A stretch of DNA of 36,005 bases from Streptomyces roseicoloratus. GTDB taxonomy: Bacteria; Actinomycetota; Actinomycetes; Streptomycetales; Streptomycetaceae. The notes beneath the pieces were generated by a model. That model had not been told where the DNA came from and ran no database searches. It saw nothing but the letters and a program-made list of their open reading frames with translations. Position 1 is the first letter of the stretch. The number at the start of each line of letters is the position of its first letter. Positions 16,815-24,182 of this stretch are shown one piece after another. The DNA lies in assembly GCF_004117935.1 (NCBI RefSeq), contig NZ_SDOY01000015.1:1-36005 (forward strand), in the 5' to 3' direction. Both the position numbers and the translations under genes were made by a program.

Positions 16815-17441
16815 CAGCAGGAGGAGACGGGACGATTCGCCGTCGACGTAGTACGTGTCGCGGGCGCCCCCGGCCGCGGAGATGGTGAAGGCCTGGGCCT
16901 TCCGGCCGTGCAGCGTGCGGTCGTTGCCCGCGGCGCGTTCCGCTTCTTCCGGGATCTCGAAGAACGTCTCGCAGCCGCCCTCCGTCTCCGTGACCACGAA
17001 CTCGCCGGCCAACCGCTCCGGCACCGTGACCGGTTGCCCCTTCTCCTTCAGGGCGTTGGCGAGGAGGGTGACGCCGGTGTACGTCCGGCCGTCCTTGCAG
17101 AACATCTCGCCTGAGCCGCCGATCCAGGACGCCTTCACGTGGTAGCCCTGCTTCGGGTCCCACCACGCCTCCTGCGTCCCGCCGGAGAACGCCGTCGTGG
17201 TCCCGGAGGAGTGGAACGACGTCGAACGGAGCTGCTCGTTGGCGTCCTCGACCAGCGGATCGCCCGCGCCGCAGCCCGCCAGGGTCAGCACCGCCGCGGT
17301 CATTCCCGCCACGACGCCCACCCACGGTGGCCTGCCGCGCCGCCGTGCGGGCCCATCCGCGACATGACACCTGCCGGCCCGGCTGACTCCGTCGGTCCCG
17401 TCAGGCCCCCCTGTGCCCGGTCCCCGATGCCTCAGCCGCAT
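16683..17441 (-). CDS. Secreted lipoprotein of unknown function
   Basis: 252 residues from ATG at 17441, where a GGGGGGG box sits just upstream; the frame is open further 5' but that part looks non-coding. A long basic N-terminus (ARRRGRPPW) leads into a hydrophobic stretch and the lipobox LTLAGC, with the lipidated cysteine at residue 57. The mature part has strand-rich segments typical of LppX/LprG-like or similar lipoproteins (FHSSGTTTAFSGGTQEAWWD, GYHVKASWIGGSGEMFCKDG), and a YDDYGELFPFSMP end. A lipid-carrier fold is possible but not shown. Its 3' end is duplicated at 12567-12761. It probably has its own promoter in the 240-bp gap after the BldB-like gene. Confidence 0.8.
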   Translation of the reverse strand: MRLRHRGPGTGGPDGTDGVSRAGRCHVADGPARRRGRPPWVGVVAGMTAAVLTLAGCGAGDPLVEDANEQLRSTSFHSSGTTTAFSGGTQEAWWDPKQGYHVKASWIGGSGEMFCKDGRTYTGVTLLANALKEKGQPVTVPERLAGEFVVTETEGGCETFFEIPEEAERAAGNDRTLHGRKAQAFTISAAGGARDTYYVDGESSRLLLLESARGGRSSTTEYDDYGELFPFSMPQDGNTMSMEEFRRQVTPG

Positions 17442-17619
17442 GACCGCCCCCCCCGTGCCCTCTTCAAGATCCACGCCGATGTTTGCATCTTGGAAGTGTT
17501 CATGTCCAGCGGCGAAGCCGTACCCTCGGCGGCCCTCCCGGTCTGAACAGGGCATCCAGCGGCGCCGTCGAGAACAACGGCGCTCAGCAGGAGTGACCCG
17601 ATGCCGAAGTGCATACAGC

Positions 17620-17676
17620 GTCACGTGCAAGGGGTCCGCACCTCCCTCACGGAGGTGCGGACCCCTTGCGCGTGAC
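17620..17676 (-). terminator. Very long terminator hairpin after the BldB-like gene
   Basis: Arms 17620-17645 and 17651-17676 pair over 26 bp with one T/C mismatch, closing a 5-nt loop (CTCAC). It starts 7 bp past the stop of the BldB-like gene. It is the longest perfect-like stem in the window and should insulate that gene from the lipoprotein gene. Confidence 0.88.
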
Positions 17677-17682
17677 CTCGCC

Positions 17683-17916
17683 CTACTTCAGGTCGAACTC
17701 CCCGTCCTTCGCGCCCAGGACGAACGCGTCCCACTCCGCCTTCGTGTACCGGAGCACGGTGTCGTGGTCGAGCGACGAGCGCATCGCGATCGCACCGCCC
17801 GGCAGGTGGGCGATCTCCACGCGCTCCTCGTCGGGGCTCGTACCGGGAGCGCCCTGCCACTCGACGCCGCTGATGTCGAGCGCGTACAGCTCGTCCTTCT
17901 CCTGCTGAGTGCCCAT
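17683..17916 (-). CDS. bldB: BldB-like DUF397-family developmental regulator
   Basis: 77 residues from ATG at 17916, where AGGAG lies 9 nt upstream. In-frame alternatives are ATG at 17946 and 17949 and GTG at 17958, which would add 10-14 residues but lack ribosome sites. The C-terminus LRYTKAEWDAFVLGAKDGEF is the DUF397 signature, and DELYALDISGVEWQGAPG with VEIAHLPGGAIAMRSS completes a BldB-type domain. BldB is a small protein needed for aerial mycelium and antibiotic production in S. coelicolor, where, from memory, it lies inside the same T7SS cluster near esxBA. That position supports the orthologue call. BldB-like paralogues are numerous in Streptomyces, so identity is not certain. Confidence 0.65.
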   Translation of the reverse strand: MGTQQEKDELYALDISGVEWQGAPGTSPDEERVEIAHLPGGAIAMRSSLDHDTVLRYTKAEWDAFVLGAKDGEFDLK

Positions 17917-18109
17917 CTGGCTCTGCTCCTCTCGTTGCGTGTCCATCATGGGTGCCACGGGGACCGGCTGTCAGCCGCTCGCGGAATCAGCCCCGCCGGT
18001 TCGTCCGGCTGGGGAGGCGAGGCCATCGCCAGGGCCAGGACCTGCCTTCACGAGGCGCGTCGCAATAGTCACGTTCACTCTTCCTGCCCCGGGCTCACCG
18101 AGGCGGTCC

Positions 18110-19084
18110 TTACCGGCAGCCGAGCGATGCGCGCGCTGCGTCAACGAAGGCCGCCTCGACGTCCCGTTCTGAAGGGAGTCCCGACGCCGCACGTTCCTGG
18201 GGCTCCCAGGGGTACGTGTTGTTGTCGAGGAGGAAGGAGATGGCGATGCCATCGCACCGCGCCTGAGCCACTCGGGTGCCCTTCAACGAGGCGGCGAAGG
18301 AAGGATCACGGACGATCGCCAGACGGGTGAAGGGTCCGTTCTTCCCGTCGTCCGTGAACGACAGGTCGCAGAGCCACACCGAGTCCGTGGAACCGGACGT
18401 CTGCTCGTGCACTGACTGCCCCCGCGGCCCGCTGATCTTGTGCAGGGCGAATCCGGGCAGCGCGCAGACCTTTCCGAAATGCGTGGCGGAGATGTTCGAG
18501 GGATTCGAAGGCTCTCCGACCGCCGTCGCATCTCCGGGAGCGCAACCGGAGGTTTCGGCGAGGGCGGCGGCGGCGACTCCGAGAAGTCCCGCCATTCCGT
18601 TCCGATCGGCCTTCACGCCCGACAGCGTGGCGCGAAGCACCGGGCGCTCCTTCCTGTCCGTGCCCTCCGTAACGGATGTGCAGGATGCAGGCAGAAGAAT
18701 CCAGCCGCCTTGCTCGTTGACCGCGCCGGACGTATTTCCGGCCATCACGCCGTCACCGGCGGACATCTGCCATGCACCCGACTCGAAGGGGAACCGGGAG
18801 GGCTCCGCAGTGACCGTGAGGGACAGCCGGAGGTCGCTGCCGCCGATTCCCCATCCGCTGCGCTCCACCGTGCAGGCCGAGTCGGAATCATCCGTGTACG
18901 AGAGTCTTCCGCTGCCGCCCACGGCCTTCTGCACGTCTGCCGGCGTCAGCCAGCCGTGACAGAGGCGATCCGGTCCGAACACGTTGGTGGCGGTACCCAC
19001 GAAGAGTCCCGCCACCACGAGGAGCACCAACGTGAGCGCCCCCGTCCAGCGTGCGCCGCGGGAAAGACGCCGAGATCTGGTCAT
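18110..19084 (-). CDS. Membrane-anchored extracytoplasmic protein of the second cassette
   Basis: 324 residues from ATG at 19084 (GGGAG 9 nt upstream). A basic start (MTRSRRLSRGARW) and one membrane helix (GALTLVLLVVAGLFVGTA) precede TNVFGPDRLCHGWLTPADVQ and a two-half external domain with cysteines at SACTVERS, PASCTSV, SGCAPG, KVCALPG, WLCDLS, ARCDG and the terminal LGCR. The cysteine layout and TNVFG-x-x-x-x-C start match the 12803-13804 protein, so they are paralogues. It follows the frameshifted copy of the large gene by 6 bp, the same order as in the intact cassette. The frame is intact although its cassette mates are decayed. Function unknown. Confidence 0.82.
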   Translation of the reverse strand: MTRSRRLSRGARWTGALTLVLLVVAGLFVGTATNVFGPDRLCHGWLTPADVQKAVGGSGRLSYTDDSDSACTVERSGWGIGGSDLRLSLTVTAEPSRFPFESGAWQMSAGDGVMAGNTSGAVNEQGGWILLPASCTSVTEGTDRKERPVLRATLSGVKADRNGMAGLLGVAAAALAETSGCAPGDATAVGEPSNPSNISATHFGKVCALPGFALHKISGPRGQSVHEQTSGSTDSVWLCDLSFTDDGKNGPFTRLAIVRDPSFAASLKGTRVAQARCDGIAISFLLDNNTYPWEPQERAASGLPSERDVEAAFVDAARASLGCR

Positions 19085-19090
19085 ACCGAC

Positions 19091-19769
19091 TTACTCCCAG
19101 CCGAGGTTGACCACGGCATCGCCGCGGGACGCCGAGTAGGACTGCTTCGCCTCACGCCGCATGGCCTGCCACGCGTCCCCGTTCGGGTCCCTCTTCGCGT
19201 TGTGCTCGTCGTTGGTGTCCACCGCGATCGGTGGCCCAGGCGTCGATGAGGCTGTACGTGCCGTCGAGCCCGGCCGAGTAGTGGTCCGAGTCCTTCTCCC
19301 GCGCTGCCGCCGAGGCCGCCGAGATGACGTCCTTCGACCACTCGTACGTCGCCGCGTGCACCAAGCGCTGGGCGGTGTCGCCGAACACGGGCAGGCCGGT
19401 GATCGGGGCGCCGATGCCGTGATGGGCGTACCTGGCCATGTCGTCGGCCGCCGCGACCTTCCCGTTGCGTTCGTCGAGGATCACGTCGGACCCGTCGGAC
19501 CCGATGGAGTTCATCGCTCCGGTGACGGCGCCCAGGTCGCTCGAGGGAATCTTCCCTGCCTCGTGGCCCTTTCCACTGCCTGCGGGCGCGTGGGTGAGTT
19601 GCTCCATCGCGGAGAGGCGCTGAGAGAAGTCGAAGCTCGCCATGCCGTGGTCGGAGACCCCGTAGCGGTCCTCGACCTTCTTGATCTCGCTCGCCATCGA
19701 CTGCCAGTTGTCCGCGGCGGCCGTCAGTGCCCCGACGTTGGTGGTCATGATCTCTGCGTACGTCAGCAT
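19091..19769 (-). pseudogene. Shrunken, frameshifted copy of the large cassette protein
   Basis: From ATG at 19769 the frame matches the 757-aa protein in three blocks. Residues 1-36 match 1-36 (LTYAEIMTTNVGALTAAAD), residues 38-60 match about 110-132 (VSDHGMASFDF), and residues 80-180 match about 624-720 (AMNSIGSD, GLPVFGDTAQRLVHAATYEW). About 73 and 490 residues are missing between the blocks, with frame kept at both joins. Near 19225-19238 the frame slips: the homologous tail (AWQAMRREAKQSYSASRGDA, then VVNLGWE and TAA at 19093-19091) is in another frame. Without the slip the product would be about 225 aa. The slip could be a true mutation or a sequencing error. Confidence 0.65.
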
Positions 19770-19800
19770 GGTCCTGCTCCCCCATCGGCGTGGTGCGTCA

Positions 19801-19985
19801 TCATCGCGGCGGATCTGTGTCGTGGAGCTTGGACTTCGAGAGCGGCGCGAACTGAGCCTGGATGTCCAGGTCGTTCCGTACGAAGGAGCTCTCGTCGGCC
19901 CCGCTCGTGGCCTGCCTTGTACTGCCGTCCAGCTCGCACTCGATCGTGTCGGCCGCCGCCTGCTCCCGTACGCCTGATCGTTCGC
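19801..19985 (-). pseudogene. Remnant of the small helical partner, middle deleted
   Basis: The frame reads EQAAADTIECELDGSTRQ, ATSGADESS, then FVRNDLDIQAQFAPLSK and a KLHDTDPPR end. It matches the 149-aa partner at 16111-16560 (QKRAAADAIHNELERSTK, WADESS, then FLGNDQHIRGQFAPLGK and RIHDIEPPR), with about 48 residues missing in between and frame kept. The true N-terminus (MGFDEEW...) is lost. The only upstream start codons lie within the eccC terminator hairpin, so it is probably not translated. Confidence 0.65.
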
Positions 19986-20003
19986 CGTCCCCGCGCGGGG
20001 ACG

Positions 20004-20044
20004 CGCTGTGGTGCGGTGCCGTCGGCCCGCACCGCACCACAGCG
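20004..20044 (-). terminator. Terminator hairpin after eccC
   Basis: Arms 20004-20019 and 20029-20044 pair perfectly over 16 bp around a 9-nt loop, starting 3 bp past the eccC stop codon. It separates the secretion motor gene from the decayed cassette to its left. Confidence 0.87.
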
Positions 20045-20046
20045 GC

Positions 20047-23000
20047 CTACCGCTCCGGCAGTCGCCCCGTCTGCACCAGCGACGCCTGCCCGCGTCGGCC
20101 CACGAAGTAGCCGCGGCCCGGCGGCATCGGGCGCGGGCGGGCCGTGCCGATCAGGTCGCCCTCCGACGGGTCGCCGGAGAGGACGATGCCCTGCGCGCCC
20201 AGCTCCTTGATGCGCTGCATGAACGACTCGTACATGGAGCGCGACGCGCCCGCGCTGTTGCGCGCGATGATGAAGCGCACGCCCGTGTCACGGGCGAAGG
20301 GCAGGTACTCCGCGAGCGGGGCGAGGGGGTTGCCGGCGCTCGTCGCGACCAGGTCGTAGTCGTCGACGATGATGAAGACCTGCGGCCCCGACCACCAGCT
20401 GCGGTCGCGCAGCTGCTGCGGCGTCACGTCCTGCGGCGGCTGGCGCCGCGCGAAGACGCCCGACAGCGCCTCCATGTGCATCTGCATGGAGCTCGCCATC
20501 GGCGCGTACTCCAGCAGGTGCTCCTCCGGCAGGCTGCCGAGCAGCGCCCGCCGGTAGTCGCCGACGACCAGCTTGGCCTCGTCGGGGGAGTAGCGCTCGC
20601 CGATCTGCTTGGCGATCAGCCGCAGCAGGTTGGTCTTGCCGGACTCGCTCTCGCCGAAGACCAGGAAGAACGGGTCGGTGTCGAAGTTGACGAACACCGG
20701 CTCCAGGCGCGTCTCGTCGATGCCGATCGCGATGCCGTGCTGCGGGAACTCGAAGCCCTTCGGCAGCTGCTCGGCCGCCAGCTTGTGCGGCAGCAGCCGC
20801 ACCGCGGGCGCCCCGGGACGGTTCTGCCAGCCGCTGCGTACGGCCTCCACGAACGCCGCCGTGCCCGACGCGAGGTCGTCCGCCGAGCTCGAGCCGTCGA
20901 TCCGCGGCAGCGCACCCATGAAGTGCAGCTTCTCCGGCACCTGGCCGCGGCCCGGCACACCGGTCGGCACGTTCGCCGCCACCTTGCGGTCGAACTCGGA
21001 GTCCATGACGTCACCGAGCCGCAGCTCCAGCCGGCCCAGCATCTGGTCCTTGAGCGCCGCCCGCACCTCCATGTAGCGGGCCGCGGTGATGACGACGTGG
21101 ATGCCGTAGCCGAGGCCGCGGGCCGCGAGGTCGGCGACCAGGGACTCGAGACCCTCGTACTCGTTGCGGAAGCCGCCCCAGCCGTCGATGACCAGGAACA
21201 CGTCGCCCCACGGCTCGTTCGGCAGCTCGCCCGCCGCCCGCTTGCGCCGGTAGGTCGCGATCGAGTCGATGTTGTGGGCGCGGAAGAACTCCTCCCGCCG
21301 GTTGAGCACACCGAGCACCTCGGCCACCGTGCGCCGCACCCGCTCCGGGTCCAGACGCGAGGCCACACCACCGACGTGCGGCAGCTCGGCCAGCGACGAC
21401 ATGCCGCCACCACCGAAGTCCAGGCAGTAGAACTGCACTTCGGCCGGCGTGTGGGTGAGCGCGAACGACGAGATCATCGTCCGCATCAGGGTCGACTTGC
21501 CGGACTGCGGACCGCCGACCACCATCATGTGGCCCGCCGCGCCCGAGAAGTCCCGGTAGAGCACCTCGCGCCGCTGCTCGAACGGCTTGTCGATGAGGCC
21601 GAGCGGCACCGTGAGCCCGCCCGGACGGGTGTACTCGGTCGCCGTGAGACCGCGCTCCGCGGTCGCCGCCAGCCCCGGCAGCAGCTGGTCGAGCGTCGGC
21701 GCCTGGTCCAGCGGCGGCAGCCACACCTGGTGCGCCGGCACGCCCTGCCCCTCGAGCCGCCGCACGATCACGTCCAGCACCGTGTCCGCGAGCGCGTCGT
21801 CGTCCTCGTCGCGCTGCGCCGTCAGGTACGCCGGGTCCGGAGCCGCGTACACCACGGGCACCGGCGACGCCGTGAACAGCGCGGGCCGCCGCTCGATCGC
21901 CATGCTCCCCGCCTCCAGGCGCGGGCCGCCCGTACGGTACGTGCCGGAGACGTACGCCGCCTTGAAGCGGGTCATCTCGTCCGTGCCGAACTTCAGATAG
22001 CCCGAACCCGGCACCGACGGCAGGTGGTAGGCGTCCGGCACGCCGATCGCGGTGCGCGACTCGGCGGCGGAGAAGGTCCGCAGACCGATCCGGTACGACA
22101 GGTACGTGTCCAGGCCGCGCAGCTTGCCCTCCTCCAGGCGCTGCGAGGCCAGCAGCAGATGCACACCCAGCGAACGGCCGATACGGCCGATCTGGATGAA
22201 CATGTCGATGAAGTCGGGCTTGGCGGTGAGGAGTTCGGAGAACTCGTCGATGACCAGGACCAGCGAGGCCAGCGGCTCCAGCGGCGCACCGGCCGCCCGC
22301 GCCTTCTCGTAGTCGTGGATGTTGGCGTAGTTGCCCGCCGACCGCAGCAGCTCCTGGCGCCGCTGGAGCTCACCGCGGATCGCGTCGCCCATGCGGTCGA
22401 CCAGCGTGAGGTCGTCGGAGAGGTTGGTGATGACGGCCGCCACGTGCGGCATCTGCGACATGCCCGCGAAGGTCGCGCCGCCCTTGAAGTCCGCGAGGAC
22501 GAAGTTCAGCGTCTCCGAGGAGTGCGTCACCGCGAGGCCCAGCACCAGCGTCCGCAGCAGCTCCGACTTTCCGGAACCCGTCGCACCGACGCACAGACCG
22601 TGCGGGCCCATGCCCTCCTGCGCGGCCTCCTTGAGGTCGAGCATGACCGGCTGCCCGTCCTCGCCGACACCGATCGGCACCCGGAGGCGCTCCGCGACCG
22701 ACCGCGGCCGCCAGGTGCGCGCCACGTCCACCGAGGCGGCGTCGCCCAGGTTCAGCAGGTCCGTGAAGTCCAGGTTCGCGAGCAGCGGTTCGTCGTCGTC
22801 CCCGCCGCCCATTCGCAGCGGCGCCAGCTGCCGGGCCAGCGCCTCCGCGGCCGGCAGCGACATGCCGTCCGGCACGCCCTCGTACGCGAAGCCGCCGCCC
22901 GACTCCAGGCGCAGCCGCCCCGGCCGTACGACGACGGACAGACCGCCGCGCGGTTCGTCGAGCTCACCGGAGACCACCTCGACGATGGTCACGCCCTGCA

Positions 23001-24000
23001 GGCCCTCGGCCGCCGCGAACAGCGAGTCCGGCGGCACCATCCCGCCGTCCAGGACCACCACGACGTGCGGCTGGTCCAGGACCGGCTGGTTGTCCCGGCT
23101 GAACCGCGGCCGGCCGTCCAGCTTCGAGCGGATCAACTGCTCCAGCTCGCCCAGGTCGTCGCCGAACAGCCGCTTCGTGCCCGCCCCGTCGACCGTGCCC
23201 GGCACCTGGGTGTGCGGCAGCCACTTCGTCCAGTCCCAGCGCTCCTGCGCGCCCCGCGCCGCCACCACGGCCACCATCAGGTCGTCGGGGGAGTGCAGCG
23301 TCACCAGCTGCGCCACCAGACCGCGCGCCGCGGACTGCGCGGCCTCCGGGTCACCGGACACCGTCACGTGGTAGAAGGCCCGCAGCGAGACCGCCATCGG
23401 CAGACCGTCCAGGGTGCCGTGCACCGCCAGGAACTGCTGCATCGCGCCCGCGCACAGCGGCTCCAGCTCGTCGACCGGCGCCGTCTCCGGCGCCACCAGC
23501 GGAGTCGACAGCTGCTGGGCGCCGAGCCCGACCCGGGCCTGCGCGAAGTCGTGGTCGCCGACGCGGCGTTCCCACACCCGCGAACCCTCCGCGACGAGCG
23601 ACCACAACTGCTCCGGCGCCGGGTGCAGATACAGCTGCGCGTCCCGCTGCCTGCGCGCGGTGCGCCGCACCGTACGCCGGGTCTGCGCGAGGTATTTGAG
23701 GTAGTCCCGCCGGACATCGGCCATTTGCCCCTGCGACCCCTTGCGGAATCTGACGAACTGGGCGATCGCCATGCCGACCGTCGAGGCCAGCATCAGCGTG
23801 CCCATGATCCGCATGATCGGGGACGGCGTCATGAAGAAGAACACCACGGACGAGCCCATGCCGAGCATCGGCAGGAGCTGCATCAACGCCGACTCCTGCT
23901 GCCCCCGCGGCAGTTCCGGCGGAGACTCCAGGACCAGTTCCTCACCGGGTACTTCCGGAGGAAGGGACCTCGGCGGGCGTTTGACGACGATCTGGCTCAC
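20047..24000 (-). CDS. eccC: T7SS motor ATPase EccC, three FtsK/SpoIIIE-type domains in one chain
   Basis: 1317 residues, a fused EccCa-EccCb. Two membrane helices (about residues 41-80, LGMGSSVVFFFMTP and GTLMLASTVGMAIAQFV) are followed by a DUF-type stalk and three ATPase domains. Domain 1 has Walker A GATGSGKS (472-479, Lys478) and Walker B LVLVIDEF (Asp585, Glu586). Domain 2 has GGPQSGKS (829-836, Lys835) but Walker B LVIDGW, without the Glu. Domain 3 has GESESGKT (1116-1123, Lys1122) and IIVDDYD. So only domain 1 keeps a complete catalytic pair, as in known EccC proteins where the later domains bind cargo or regulate. It is the hexameric motor that drives EsxBA through the channel. ATG at 24000; divergent from eccD. 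Confidence 0.96.
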   Translation of the reverse strand: MSQIVVKRPPRSLPPEVPGEELVLESPPELPRGQQESALMQLLPMLGMGSSVVFFFMTPSPIMRIMGTLMLASTVGMAIAQFVRFRKGSQGQMADVRRDYLKYLAQTRRTVRRTARRQRDAQLYLHPAPEQLWSLVAEGSRVWERRVGDHDFAQARVGLGAQQLSTPLVAPETAPVDELEPLCAGAMQQFLAVHGTLDGLPMAVSLRAFYHVTVSGDPEAAQSAARGLVAQLVTLHSPDDLMVAVVAARGAQERWDWTKWLPHTQVPGTVDGAGTKRLFGDDLGELEQLIRSKLDGRPRFSRDNQPVLDQPHVVVVLDGGMVPPDSLFAAAEGLQGVTIVEVVSGELDEPRGGLSVVVRPGRLRLESGGGFAYEGVPDGMSLPAAEALARQLAPLRMGGGDDDEPLLANLDFTDLLNLGDAASVDVARTWRPRSVAERLRVPIGVGEDGQPVMLDLKEAAQEGMGPHGLCVGATGSGKSELLRTLVLGLAVTHSSETLNFVLADFKGGATFAGMSQMPHVAAVITNLSDDLTLVDRMGDAIRGELQRRQELLRSAGNYANIHDYEKARAAGAPLEPLASLVLVIDEFSELLTAKPDFIDMFIQIGRIGRSLGVHLLLASQRLEEGKLRGLDTYLSYRIGLRTFSAAESRTAIGVPDAYHLPSVPGSGYLKFGTDEMTRFKAAYVSGTYRTGGPRLEAGSMAIERRPALFTASPVPVVYAAPDPAYLTAQRDEDDDALADTVLDVIVRRLEGQGVPAHQVWLPPLDQAPTLDQLLPGLAATAERGLTATEYTRPGGLTVPLGLIDKPFEQRREVLYRDFSGAAGHMMVVGGPQSGKSTLMRTMISSFALTHTPAEVQFYCLDFGGGGMSSLAELPHVGGVASRLDPERVRRTVAEVLGVLNRREEFFRAHNIDSIATYRRKRAAGELPNEPWGDVFLVIDGWGGFRNEYEGLESLVADLAARGLGYGIHVVITAARYMEVRAALKDQMLGRLELRLGDVMDSEFDRKVAANVPTGVPGRGQVPEKLHFMGALPRIDGSSSADDLASGTAAFVEAVRSGWQNRPGAPAVRLLPHKLAAEQLPKGFEFPQHGIAIGIDETRLEPVFVNFDTDPFFLVFGESESGKTNLLRLIAKQIGERYSPDEAKLVVGDYRRALLGSLPEEHLLEYAPMASSMQMHMEALSGVFARRQPPQDVTPQQLRDRSWWSGPQVFIIVDDYDLVATSAGNPLAPLAEYLPFARDTGVRFIIARNSAGASRSMYESFMQRIKELGAQGIVLSGDPSEGDLIGTARPRPMPPGRGYFVGRRGQASLVQTGRLPER

Positions 24001-24182
24001 CGGCGCATCAATCCCTCGTTACGGGCGGGCTCGTGGAGGAACTTCCGCACCTGCGCCCCCGTCGGCTGTCGTTCCGTGCGGACTCCCCCGTGAGTGCAGG
24101 ATCCTACTTGCAGCCACCCGGGCCGGTCCCCGGTAGGGTGGCGCCGCACCGTGCGCAACCGCGAATCAGGGGGTCCAGACAC
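24001..24182. promoter_or_regulatory. Divergent promoter region between eccC and eccD
   Basis: The 182-bp gap separates divergent starts. Rightward, TAGGGT at 24134-24139 fits the HrdB -10 pattern; the nearest -35-like hexamer, TTGCAG at 24108-24113, is 20 bp away, longer than ideal. Leftward, TAGGAT at 24106-24101 also fits a -10, without a convincing -35. The two would overlap, so eccC and eccD transcription may be linked. The boxes are candidates only. Confidence 0.4.

Noticed and set aside
19225..19238. Programmed ribosomal frameshift in the shrunken cassette gene
   Set aside because: No slippery heptamer, no stem-loop placed after it, and the gene already has large deletions; mutation or sequencing error is simpler.
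10900..20000. Transposon, integrase or phage origin for the cassette region
   Set aside because: No transposase, integrase, tRNA attachment site or terminal inverted repeats were found; the direct repeats derive from a host gene end.
20008..24093. 1361-codon rightward open frame opposite eccC
   Set aside because: Antisense shadow rich in Arg, His, Leu and Gln; a normal product of extreme GC3 in the eccC gene. No domain or ribosome site.
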